Notes under the pieces: generated by a model | What the model was told of the DNA's origin: nothing | Seen by the model: the letters and a program-made list of their open reading frames with translations, nothing else | Database searches by the model: none | Made by a program: the position numbers and the translations under genes | Origin: Halopelagius longus | Lineage (GTDB): Archaea; Halobacteriota; Halobacteria; Halobacteriales; Haloferacaceae | Direction of reading: 5' to 3' | Length of the DNA: 64,000 nt | NCBI RefSeq assembly: GCF_900100875.1 | Contig: NZ_FNKQ01000002.1 | Span: 62,001-126,000 of the forward strand | Part shown: positions 16,565-23,725 of the stretch, piece by piece | How the letters are laid out: each line of letters begins with the position of its first letter | Numbering within the stretch: position 1 is the first letter of the stretch

Positions 16565-17093
16565 GGACTCGACTCGAATCTTTGGTCTCTTCGAGATAGT
16601 TGGCATCTTCGGTTTTCTGGTCCTCCTGCTGGCCCAAGTATCGGTGATGGGTATTCCTCTTTCCCAGTTGGCAGGTATCGGAACCCTGTACATTGCGCTT
16701 TTTGGAGCCTTCCGGAGACTGAGTATTCAACAGTCCCGTGAAGATCAACATGAAGAAAACCCCGAACGAGAACGACGCAAGTGGGAGCACGAGGTAGGGC
16801 TGCCTTTAGAGGAATCTGATTCACAGATGGTCGTCTACAATGTATACGGGGAGAACGCGTACATTGATGCCAGGCAGGAGCGCCGTGAGCGATCGGACCG
16901 TGCCTTGGACCACACCCCCGTGGAGAAGCGAGCTCTGCAGAATAGAAACCTGGATGAATTTGAGTCTGAACGTGCAGGGCCTCACCAACAGGATAATAAG
17001 GAGGAACAAACTCCACGGGAGACTGTCCGATTTGTTCACGAGAAGGAGTCGGAGGAAGAGCGGGAACATGAGTTTGATCTGGAACGCGAATAG
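16548..17093 (+). CDS. Membrane-anchored acidic protein, unknown function
   Basis: The 181-residue product starts at the ATG at 16548 inside the end of the preceding gene. It has two hydrophobic helices (about residues 12-34 and 38-54), then a long cytosolic, strongly charged helical region (QQSREDQHEENPERERRKWEHEV; ending EKESEEEREHEFDLERE) that should form a coiled coil. A VVYNVYGENAYIDARQE segment lies between. The frame could be extended upstream to 16482, but that would overlap the previous gene heavily. The pairing with the 61-residue protein suggests a two-component membrane unit. No family recognised. Confidence 0.6.
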   Translation: MKRLFEDSTRIFGLFEIVGIFGFLVLLLAQVSVMGIPLSQLAGIGTLYIALFGAFRRLSIQQSREDQHEENPERERRKWEHEVGLPLEESDSQMVVYNVYGENAYIDARQERRERSDRALDHTPVEKRALQNRNLDEFESERAGPHQQDNKEEQTPRETVRFVHEKESEEEREHEFDLERE

Positions 17094-17279
17094 AACATTC
17101 ATGCTCTTTCAACAGGGCCAAAAACAGAGCGCGGAGACGGATCGTTGTTCATGTGGGTGTCATTTTCGAAGTATCGCTTAACGCTGTCCCCCTGAATGTT
17201 TAAGTAGTCTGCTGCATTTGACTTAAACAGACGCGACAAGAGGGGACAATGCGGTAATACTCTCCTGCAAAGGAGAGCC

Positions 17280-17344
17280 CCAACGGCGCAGCGCTTAGGA
17301 CGCTGTCCCATAGGGGTCCGCCGGTTCGAATCCGGTCCCGCGCA
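17280..17344 (+). repeat. attR, 65-bp direct repeat of the tRNA-Leu 3' half
   Basis: Identical to 6883-6947. It lacks the acceptor 5' strand and most of the D arm, so it is not a working tRNA. It marks the right end of the element. Confidence 0.95.
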
Positions 17345-17442
17345 TACTGCCTCGAACGAACGTGAGAGGCATGTCTGCGCAACGGCCGGAGAGAACCCTG
17401 CAAGGAACGCGCAGCGACCATCGGGAGCGAGCATTTCTTGCT

Positions 17443-17466
17443 CCGGTTCGAATCCGGTCCCGCGCA
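17443..17466 (+). repeat. tRNA-Leu 3' end scar, 24 bp exact
   Basis: The stretch CCGG-TTCGAATCCGGT-CCCGCGCA matches the T arm and acceptor 3' strand of the tRNA-Leu gene exactly for 24 bases, 99 bases beyond attR. It is probably an old attachment site left by an earlier element. Confidence 0.75.
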
Positions 17467-17546
17467 TTTTCTGTCCGAGCGACAGCGAGGACGAAAACCG
17501 TTACGAGCGGATTCGAAGCAGGGAGCGAACGGACGTGAGCGACCGA

Positions 17547-17565
17547 GGTTCGAATCCGGTCCCGC
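17547..17565 (+). repeat. tRNA-Leu 3' end scar, 19 bp exact
   Basis: GGTTCGAATCCGGTCCCGC matches the T arm of the same tRNA, with the last acceptor bases changed to ACT. It lies 81 bases after the previous scar. Confidence 0.7.
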
Positions 17566-17630
17566 ACTCTGAACGAGTGAGGGAGCAGGCTGGATTCGCG
17601 GCCCAGAGGACGAGCGAAGCGAAGTCCTCG

Positions 17631-17651
17631 CGGTTCGAATCCGGCCCCACG
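17631..17651 (+). repeat. tRNA-Leu 3' end scar, degraded
   Basis: CGGTTCGAATCCGG is exact (14 bases), then CCCCACG against TCCCGCG. It is the fourth copy in the row counting attR. Confidence 0.6.
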
Positions 17652-17706
17652 ACTTTCACGTCTCCGCACGATAGTGTATTAGCGTCGCCTTCGCTAGTAG
17701 GAGACG

Positions 17707-17901
17707 ATGACCACGTACGAAATCGAACGGCCGGACGGGCCGGAACGAGGGGTTCGCGTACGGTGTCCCGAACACGGTGAGGAGAAGGAGTTCCAGCCCG
17801 GCTATCAGGGAGGTGCGTTCTACTGTTCGGGGTGCGGAATCGAAATCGAGGCGCACCTGCACGACACCCACGACTGGCGAGACTGGGGAGAGCGGTGTTG
17901 A
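17707..17901 (+). CDS. Small zinc-binding protein between att scars
   Basis: The 64-residue protein has CPEH (about 20-23) and CSGC (about 40-43) as a metal site, with a His/Asp-rich end HLHDTHDWRDWGERC that could add ligands. The ATG at 17707 gives the only sensible start. It lies exactly between the fourth and fifth copies of the tRNA 3' end, so it may be cargo kept from an older element. Small CxxH/CxxC proteins of this sort are common in haloarchaea and their role is mostly unknown. Confidence 0.7.
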   Translation: MTTYEIERPDGPERGVRVRCPEHGEEKEFQPGYQGGAFYCSGCGIEIEAHLHDTHDWRDWGERC

Positions 17902-17935
17902 GTCCGTCTACAGGCGGCTGACCGTGAGTGACCGA

Positions 17936-17955
17936 GGGTCGAATCTGGTCCCGTA
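17936..17955 (+). repeat. tRNA-Leu 3' end scar, most decayed
   Basis: GGGTCGAATCTGGTCCCGTA matches the tRNA T arm with several substitutions. It is the farthest and most diverged copy, which fits age increasing with distance from the tRNA. Confidence 0.5.
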
Positions 17956-17993
17956 CTGGACGGCGACGGGTACCACGGAATGTCGCTTACTGG

Positions 17994-18389
17994 TCAGTGG
18001 GGGTCGGCCACCGCGGTGCTCTGCTCCTCGCGAGACGCTTCGCTCATTTCGGCGCCCAACCCGATACCCGCGGCTGCAACACCCATGGTAAGCAGGACGA
18101 GCGCCATCCGAAGGTCACCCAGCGGGAGCTCGGGGTGAATACTAAACATCGGAGTTCCAATCACTAAGCCGACGTACAGAATCTGTTGGAGTGGTTCAGC
18201 ATCATTCAAAGTACGGCGATTTCGAGCCAGTAACCACCCGGCCAGCCCCCACGTGAGGCCGAGGAAGAACAACAGTTGCGGGTCCCACTGACCCTCCGCG
18301 TAGTATGCTCCACCCATAAGCACTCCGGCGATCGCACCGATGGATACGTGTTTGAAATCGGCCACGATAGTTCTGCCCGCCGCAATCAC
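17994..18389 (-). CDS. Four-helix membrane protein, unknown function
   Basis: The 131-residue product has four hydrophobic segments (about residues 15-30, 38-55, 68-84 and 92-113), short loops and an acidic C-terminus (EMSEASREEQSTAVADPH). The loops PLQQILYVGLVIGTPMFSIHPELPLGDLRMA look conserved in style. No motif or family recognised. It lies just past the last att scar and may mark the return to ordinary chromosome, although its GC content is somewhat lower than that of its right neighbours. Confidence 0.55.
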   Translation of the reverse strand: MIAAGRTIVADFKHVSIGAIAGVLMGGAYYAEGQWDPQLLFFLGLTWGLAGWLLARNRRTLNDAEPLQQILYVGLVIGTPMFSIHPELPLGDLRMALVLLTMGVAAAGIGLGAEMSEASREEQSTAVADPH

Positions 18390-18815
18390 AAAAATGTTGG
18401 ATCAGTGGTTTACTTGAGGGTATGACATTTTGCGCGCTACGTAGCAGTTCGTTCGGAGCCACCGAGACGAATTGTACGCGTCTCCGTAGGAGATGCAACT
18501 GCTGTATCTTGCGTACCACCCCTGTCAGTTCGCTGCTCTAGCGGAGCCAGAAAGCGGGACGCAGGGAGAGCGCCTTGTTCTTCGCGGCTATCCGTGGGGA
18601 AGACGTCCGCTGGTGTACGAAATGAGTCATGTCCGGTCCGCCAACCCGATAGCAACACCGACTGCTAATCTGACTGTGCGTACACGACTCTCGGCGGACT
18701 CGTTTCGATCACTCCCTCGAACCCCGAATCACGAACGCGTTAGCCGCTATCTACTGTTTCTCACCTTTGAGAACATGCCGCAACTCTTTTTCACACCGGC
18801 GCTGACGTATCAACG
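18390..18815. other. Gap of about 430 bp with no gene
   Basis: Frames here (such as the 18493 and 18658 candidates) have no start context, domain or haloarchaeal acidic composition. The last 60 bases should hold the dacZ promoter. Nothing else is seen. Confidence 0.5.
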
Positions 18816-19631
18816 ATGGCGGCCTTACCGGACCTCCTCGGAGATATCGTCGAGAACGTGGACGGGTTGTTCCTGTTCTCCCCCAGCAGTTCGTTCTACG
18901 AACGCTTCGTCGAAGCGGACCCCGACGTACCGGTGGTGGTCGTCGCACCGGAGAACGTCGTGGACGCCGAGACGTACGTCCAACTCCCCTTGGAGTTCGA
19001 CAACGTCCGCGACAGAATCCGCTTCGGCGTCGAGGGCGCGATGGAGCACGGACTCGTCGAAGACGGCGACGCCGTCGCCTGTAGCGTCTCGGTGTTCGAC
19101 GGCGACATCGATTCGGTCATCCGCGTCCGCGTCAGCGAGGGGATGCGCTCGGGCATCTTCGACCTGTTCGCGAACTCCCGCGCGGACCCGAGCGTCATCC
19201 GCGACGTGTTCGAGGTGGCGATAGAACTCGGGAAGAAGGGCCAGAAGGGCAAGCCCGTCGGCGCACTGTTCGTCGTCGGCGACGCCGGCAAGGTGATGAA
19301 CAAGTCCCGACCGCTCTCGTACAACCCCTTCGAGAAGTCCCACGTCCACGTCGGCGACCCCATCGTGAACGTGATGCTCAAGGAGTTCTCCCGCCTCGAC
19401 GGCGCGTTCGTCATCTCCGATTCGGGGAAGATAGTCAGCGCGTACCGCTACCTCGAACCGTCCGCCGAGGGCGTCGACATCCCCAAGGGTCTCGGCGCGC
19501 GCCACATGTCCGGCGCGGCTATCACCCGCGACACGAACGCCACGTCCATCGTCCTTTCCGAGTCCGACGGCCTCGTCCGGGCGTTCAAGGGCGGGAAGAT
19601 GATTCTCGAAATCGACCCGGAGGGACACTGA
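18816..19631 (+). CDS. dacZ: Diadenylate cyclase DacZ (c-di-AMP synthase)
   Basis: The 271-residue protein ends in a DAC domain: RLDGAFVISDSGKIVSA (D195-G196-A197, the DGA motif) and GLGARHMSGAAIT (R229-H230, in the place of the RHR motif), as in the archaeal DacZ shown in Haloferax volcanii to make c-di-AMP from two ATP. The N-terminal domain (1-140) is the archaeal accessory part. The ATG of the next gene, an MscS-type channel, overlaps its stop, and c-di-AMP is linked to osmotic control in haloarchaea, so the operon is biologically coherent. Confidence 0.93.
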   Translation: MAALPDLLGDIVENVDGLFLFSPSSSFYERFVEADPDVPVVVVAPENVVDAETYVQLPLEFDNVRDRIRFGVEGAMEHGLVEDGDAVACSVSVFDGDIDSVIRVRVSEGMRSGIFDLFANSRADPSVIRDVFEVAIELGKKGQKGKPVGALFVVGDAGKVMNKSRPLSYNPFEKSHVHVGDPIVNVMLKEFSRLDGAFVISDSGKIVSAYRYLEPSAEGVDIPKGLGARHMSGAAITRDTNATSIVLSESDGLVRAFKGGKMILEIDPEGH

Positions 19632-20446
19632 TGGTCCGGGGGACACTCGCACAGGCCGGGACGGGCGGCGGGTCCGTCCTCGGAGAACTGTTCGACTCCG
19701 TCCCGCAGGACGCGTGGTTGGCGCTCGGCGTCCTCGTCGTCGGCGTGGTTATCGCCTTCATCCTCGGGTCTCTCACCCGTCGCGTCCTCGACGGACTCGG
19801 CATCCCGGAGGCCATCGAGGGAACCGCCTTCGAGCGAACCGCGCGCGACTTCGACACCTCGACGGTAGAGCTGTTGGGATGGCTCGTCCGCTACTTCGTC
19901 ATCGGCGTCGCGGTGTTGGCCGCCCTGTCGCTGTCGGACGTGAACTACGCGAACCAGTTCTGGAGCCGCGTCGTCGGGTTCCTCCCGATGCTGTTCTTCG
20001 CGGTGGTCATCCTCATCATCGGCATCCTCGTCGGCGACAAGGTGGAACTGCTCATCACGGAGCGACTGCGCGGCGTCAAACTCCCGCAGATAGGCATCAT
20101 CCCGGCCATCGCCAAGTACACCATCTTCTTTCTGGCGACGCTCATCGCCCTCTCGCAGGTTCGGGTGGCCACCGAGGCGTTGGTCGTCGCCCTCGCGGCG
20201 TACCTCTTCGCCCTCGTGGTGTTCGCCGCGATAGCGTTCGCGGACCTGCTGAAGTCGGGGGCCGCCGGGACGTTCCTCCTCCTGAACCAACCGTACGCGA
20301 TAGGCGACCGGATTCGCGTCGGCGAGACGGCGGGCATCGTCCAAGAGGTTGACCTGTTCGTCACCCACATCGAGACGGACGACGAGGAGTACATCCTCCC
20401 GAACCGGAAGGTGTTCGAGGAAGGCATCGTCCGCGTTCGGTCGTGA
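19631..20446 (+). CDS. MscS-family mechanosensitive channel-like protein
   Basis: The 271-residue protein has an extracellular N-terminal part, four or five hydrophobic helices (about 30-50, 80-100, 108-130, 150-170 and 175-200) and the start of an MscS beta domain: LLNQPYAIGDRIRVGETAGIVQEVDLFVTHIETDDEEYILPNRKVFEEGIVRVRS. It ends soon after that domain, so it lacks the large cytosolic cage of E. coli MscS. It shares the ATGA junction with dacZ. A c-di-AMP-linked turgor valve is the inference. Confidence 0.85.
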   Translation: MVRGTLAQAGTGGGSVLGELFDSVPQDAWLALGVLVVGVVIAFILGSLTRRVLDGLGIPEAIEGTAFERTARDFDTSTVELLGWLVRYFVIGVAVLAALSLSDVNYANQFWSRVVGFLPMLFFAVVILIIGILVGDKVELLITERLRGVKLPQIGIIPAIAKYTIFFLATLIALSQVRVATEALVVALAAYLFALVVFAAIAFADLLKSGAAGTFLLLNQPYAIGDRIRVGETAGIVQEVDLFVTHIETDDEEYILPNRKVFEEGIVRVRS

Positions 20447-20569
20447 GGCCGTCTCTCTCGTCGCAGTTTTCTCCGCGCCACCGTCGACGAAACCGCCGTG
20501 CTGCGGCGAGATACCGTGCGATATCGAAGTAACCCGGAAAGTGAAATACCCTCACCACGACGTAGTGCC

Positions 20570-21610
20570 GTGGACGGGAGCGACGACGGGGCGGCCGAGG
20601 GGGAACTCGACGAGGAGGTGTACCGCAGGGCGTTCCGAAGCACGGAAGCGCCCGCGGTCATCGCCGACCCGGACTTCGTGATACGTGACATCAACCGCGG
20701 CGGACTGGATTTTCTGGGGTACGAACTGGACGACGTCGTCGGCCAACCGCTGACGGTCATCTCCGGCGACGACGACGTCTCCGCGGAGATTCTCGACTCC
20801 CTCTCGCGGGGGGAACGGTGGCGCGGACAGTTCGCCGTCGAGACGCGCAACGGGCGCAACGTCTACGGCACCGGGTCCGCCTCGCCCATCGTCGTCGACG
20901 GCGAGACGAAAGGTATCGTCGCCGTCTTCGTCGATACGACGAAGCAACGCCAGTACGAGAACGCGGCGGAGGTGTTGAATCGGCTGCTCAGACACGACCT
21001 GCGCAACGAACTCAACATCATGTACGGACACATCCAACGCGCGCAGTCCGCCGCCGAATCTCCCGCCGCCGACGAGAGCCTCGAACGCGCGCGAGACAAA
21101 ATCGTGGATATCGTCCACAAGACCGAACGCGCCCGCGACCTGCGGGACTTACTGGAGAAGTCCCACTCGGCTTCGAACCGGCCGGTCAGACTCGATATCG
21201 TCCTCAACAACAAGCTGGTCGAGGTGATGCACGAGTACGACGAGGCCGAGTACGAGTTCGAGGTGTTCCCGGAGGTCACCGTCGTCGCAGACGACCTGCT
21301 CCCGGCGGCCGTCGAGGCCGTCCTGGAAAACGCCGTCACGCACAACGACGCGGAGACGCCGCGGATCGAGGTGTCGGTGGACGTGGGAGACGGCGACGTC
21401 GTCGTCTCCGTCGCGGACAACGGCCCGGGCGTCCCCGAGTCGCAACGCGACCTCATCTTCGGCCGCGAGGAGTTCGACCAACTCCACCACGGCACCGGAA
21501 TCAGCCTCTTTTTCGCGGACAGCGTTCTCAGCGGCTACAACGGCGACATCTGGGTCGAGGGCAACGACCCCCGCGGAGCCGTCTTCAAAATCCGGCTCGA
21601 ACGGCCCTGA
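20570..21610 (+). CDS. PAS-domain sensor histidine kinase
   Basis: With a GTG start the product has 346 residues: a PAS domain (about 18-125, EVYRRAFRSTEAPAVIADPDFVIRDINRGGLDFLGYELDDVVGQPL), a HisKA-like dimerisation helix with RLLRHDLRNELNIMYGHI (phosphoacceptor His in RHDLRNEL) and a HATPase_c domain (VEAVLENAVTHN, VADNGPGVP, GTGISLFFADSVLSGY). A longer frame opens at a GTG at 20498, but its extra residues do not look like protein. It is cytosolic with no membrane helix, and no response regulator gene is adjacent, as is usual for haloarchaeal orphan kinases. Confidence 0.88.
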   Translation: MDGSDDGAAEGELDEEVYRRAFRSTEAPAVIADPDFVIRDINRGGLDFLGYELDDVVGQPLTVISGDDDVSAEILDSLSRGERWRGQFAVETRNGRNVYGTGSASPIVVDGETKGIVAVFVDTTKQRQYENAAEVLNRLLRHDLRNELNIMYGHIQRAQSAAESPAADESLERARDKIVDIVHKTERARDLRDLLEKSHSASNRPVRLDIVLNNKLVEVMHEYDEAEYEFEVFPEVTVVADDLLPAAVEAVLENAVTHNDAETPRIEVSVDVGDGDVVVSVADNGPGVPESQRDLIFGREEFDQLHHGTGISLFFADSVLSGYNGDIWVEGNDPRGAVFKIRLERP

Positions 21611-21634
21611 GTCACGACCGTCCGTCGCCCCGTC

Positions 21635-22198
21635 TCACTCGCGTTCTGCGTCTCCAGAGTCGTCCCCGTCGCTTTCGCCCATCGGCCGCGCCGGAACGCC
21701 CGCGACGGTCGTATTCGGCGGCACGTCCCGCGTGACGAGGGAGTTCGCGGCCACCTGCGCGCCCTCGCCGACGTGGACGCCCGGAAGGATGACCGCCTTC
21801 GCGCCTATCATCGCCCTGTCGCCGATAACCACCTCGCCCGTCCGGTACTCGTCCTGCAGGAACTCGTGGCAGAGAATCACCGAATCGTAGCCGACGACGG
21901 CGTGGTCGCCGAGGGTGATGAGTTCGGGCCAGAACACGTCCGGGGTGGCCTCAAGTCCCCACGAGACGCCGCGGCCGACGGTGACGCCGAGGCGTCCCAG
22001 CGCCCAGTTTTTCAGCCAGAAGAACGGTGCGACGCGGGCCACCCACACGAGCAGGTAGTTCAGCGTCACGCGCCAGAGGGGCTTTGCGTCCGTCCAGTGT
22101 CGCAGGGAGTTCAGCGGTCCCGGCGTCGGGTGCGTCGTCACCCGGTGGTGTCGTCGCCCCGCGGGGTCCGCGCCCGTCCCGTCGCTCTCGTCGCTCAC
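21635..22198 (-). CDS. Left-handed beta-helix acyltransferase (hexapeptide repeat)
   Basis: The 187-residue protein has a short N-terminal hydrophobic/helical part (TLNYLLVWVARVAPFFWLKNWALGRLGV) followed by hexapeptide-type repeats: LGDHAVVGYDSVILCHEF, VVIGDRAMIGAKAVILPGVHVGEGAQVAANSLVTRDVPPNTTVAGVPARP. That pattern marks the maltose/serine O-acetyltransferase superfamily; the acceptor is unknown. I placed the start at the GTG at 22198, but a GTG 19 codons further in is equally possible. It faces away from the purD gene. Confidence 0.82.
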   Translation of the reverse strand: MSDESDGTGADPAGRRHHRVTTHPTPGPLNSLRHWTDAKPLWRVTLNYLLVWVARVAPFFWLKNWALGRLGVTVGRGVSWGLEATPDVFWPELITLGDHAVVGYDSVILCHEFLQDEYRTGEVVIGDRAMIGAKAVILPGVHVGEGAQVAANSLVTRDVPPNTTVAGVPARPMGESDGDDSGDAERE

Positions 22199-22257
22199 GC
22201 TCTCGGATTCGCGGGCGCGGTACAAAAGCCATACCCGAATCGCGCCGCCGCGCGGCG

Positions 22258-23550
22258 TTACTCGCCGCGGAGCTCGGCCACGTGGTCGATGCGCTTTTCG
22301 ACGAGTTCGGGTTTGCCGATGTCGTGGCGGATGCGGACGCCCTCGCCCGCGGCGGCGAGTCCCTCCTCGGCCTGCTTCTCGGCCTCCTCGATGGAATCGG
22401 CGACGCCGACGACGGCGAAGGACCGCGAGGTGGTCGTGTAGATGCCGTCCTCGCGGGCGTCCACGCTGGCGTAGAACAGTAGCGCCTCGCCGACGTTCTC
22501 CTCGTCCACCGTCACCGTCGCGCCCGAGTCGGGGTCCGTCGGGTAGCCCTCGGGGACGGCGTACTTACAGACGGTGGCCTTCCCCGCGAACTCCAGTTGC
22601 GGAATCTCCTCGCCGTCCCGGGCCGCCGTCACCACGTCGAGGAACGACGTCTCGAGGACGGGCAGGGTGTTCATCGCCTCCGGGTCGCCGAACCGGGCGT
22701 TGAACTCGATGACCTTCACGCCCTCGGCGGTGAGCATGAACTGCCCGTAGAGGACGCCCTTGTAGTCGGGGAGGGCCTCTATCGTCGCCTCCAGAACCTC
22801 GACGGCGTCGGCGTAGTCGTCGCCGGTCATGAACGGCAACTGCGGCGAGGCGTCGGTGTAACTGCCCATGCCGCCGGTGTTCGGCCCCTCGTCGCCCTCG
22901 TAAGCGCGCTTGTGGTCCTGCACCGCGGGCGTCGGATGGACTTCGCCGTTCGCCACGAACGCTTGGACGGTGAACTCCTCGCCGACGAGTCGTTCTTCGA
23001 GGACTATCTCCTCGTACTCCGACTCGCGGAGGTACTCCTTGGCCTCCGCCTTCGTCACTTGGTCGCCGGTCACCTTCACGCCCTTCCCCCCCGTCAGACC
23101 CGCGGGCTTGACCGCCAAGTCGCCGTCGTACTCGTCGATGTACTCGCACGCCTCCTCGACGTCCTCGAAGACGGCGAAGTCGGGGCATCCGGGGATACCC
23201 TCCTCCTCCATGAACCGCCGTTGGAACGCCTTGTCCGTCTCGATGCGGGCCTCTTCGGCCTTCGGGCCGAACGTGTAGACGCCCGCGTCGTCCAAGGCGT
23301 CGGCCACGCCCGCCTCCAGTGCGGACTCGGGGCCGACGACGGCCACGTCTGCGCCGACGTCCTCGGCATAGGCGACGATGTCCTCGGCCGCCGTCTCCGA
23401 AATCTGCTCGAATCCGGCCGCGAGCGAGGCGATGCCGGGGTTTCGGTTGCTCGCGCAGGCGTACAGTTCGCACTCTGAATCCGCGGTCAGTGCGCGGGCT
23501 ATCGCGTGTTCTCGGCCGCCGCCGCCGACGAGGAGCGCAGTCTCGGTCAT
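22258..23550 (-). CDS. purD: Phosphoribosylamine-glycine ligase
   Basis: The 430-residue ATP-grasp enzyme has ALLVGGGGREHAIARAL at the N-terminus, GLTGGKGVKVT, GPNTGGMGSYTDASP and EFNARFGDPEAMNTLPVLET, the standard PurD motifs. It makes glycinamide ribonucleotide in purine synthesis. The ATG at 23550 gives the right N-terminus; an upstream extension of the frame is non-homologous. It is a single gene transcribed away from the DUF255 gene. Confidence 0.95.
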   Translation of the reverse strand: MTETALLVGGGGREHAIARALTADSECELYACASNRNPGIASLAAGFEQISETAAEDIVAYAEDVGADVAVVGPESALEAGVADALDDAGVYTFGPKAEEARIETDKAFQRRFMEEEGIPGCPDFAVFEDVEEACEYIDEYDGDLAVKPAGLTGGKGVKVTGDQVTKAEAKEYLRESEYEEIVLEERLVGEEFTVQAFVANGEVHPTPAVQDHKRAYEGDEGPNTGGMGSYTDASPQLPFMTGDDYADAVEVLEATIEALPDYKGVLYGQFMLTAEGVKVIEFNARFGDPEAMNTLPVLETSFLDVVTAARDGEEIPQLEFAGKATVCKYAVPEGYPTDPDSGATVTVDEENVGEALLFYASVDAREDGIYTTTSRSFAVVGVADSIEEAEKQAEEGLAAAGEGVRIRHDIGKPELVEKRIDHVAELRGE

Positions 23551-23725
23551 ACGCGGTACGGCGATGCACGAGAGTGTAAAAGTTGCTCTTCGGACAGCGC
23601 GAGATGCGCACGAACGTGGAGTCGATTCGCGAGTCCACTGCACACGTCACCCGGTGACCGCCCGAACGCCCGAACGAGTCGCCGTCTCCACGCCCCTTTA
23701 GTCCCTCACTCCCCTACCCCCACCC

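Larger units (their letters stand above)
6883..17344. mobile_element. Integrative element in tRNA-Leu(UAG), about 10.5 kb
   Basis: The element is bounded by two identical 65-bp direct repeats (6883-6947 and 17280-17344) that duplicate the tRNA-Leu 3' half. A tyrosine integrase reads inward 62 bases after the tRNA. The interior is visibly AT-richer than the chromosome on both sides. Cargo: GIY-YIG nuclease, zinc-ribbon membrane protein, FokI-like large protein, SRA-HNH nuclease, SF2-like ATPase and small membrane proteins. No capsid, portal, Orc1/Cdc6 or conjugation gene is seen, so it is either a satellite-like island or an element that replicates through the ATPase. Long non-coding gaps flank the ATPase gene. 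Confidence 0.95.

Noticed and set aside
6863-17344. CRISPR array or cas genes within the element
   Set aside because: No regularly spaced short repeats and no cas-like protein are present; the repeats found are the att pair, two gap blocks and single palindromes.
17443-17955. tRNA-like repeats as additional tRNA genes
   Set aside because: They contain only the T arm and the acceptor 3' strand, with no 5' acceptor or anticodon, so they are attachment-site scars.
18493-19224. Plus-strand frame before dacZ
   Set aside because: It is Arg/Ser/Thr-rich with no features and mostly overlaps dacZ in another frame.
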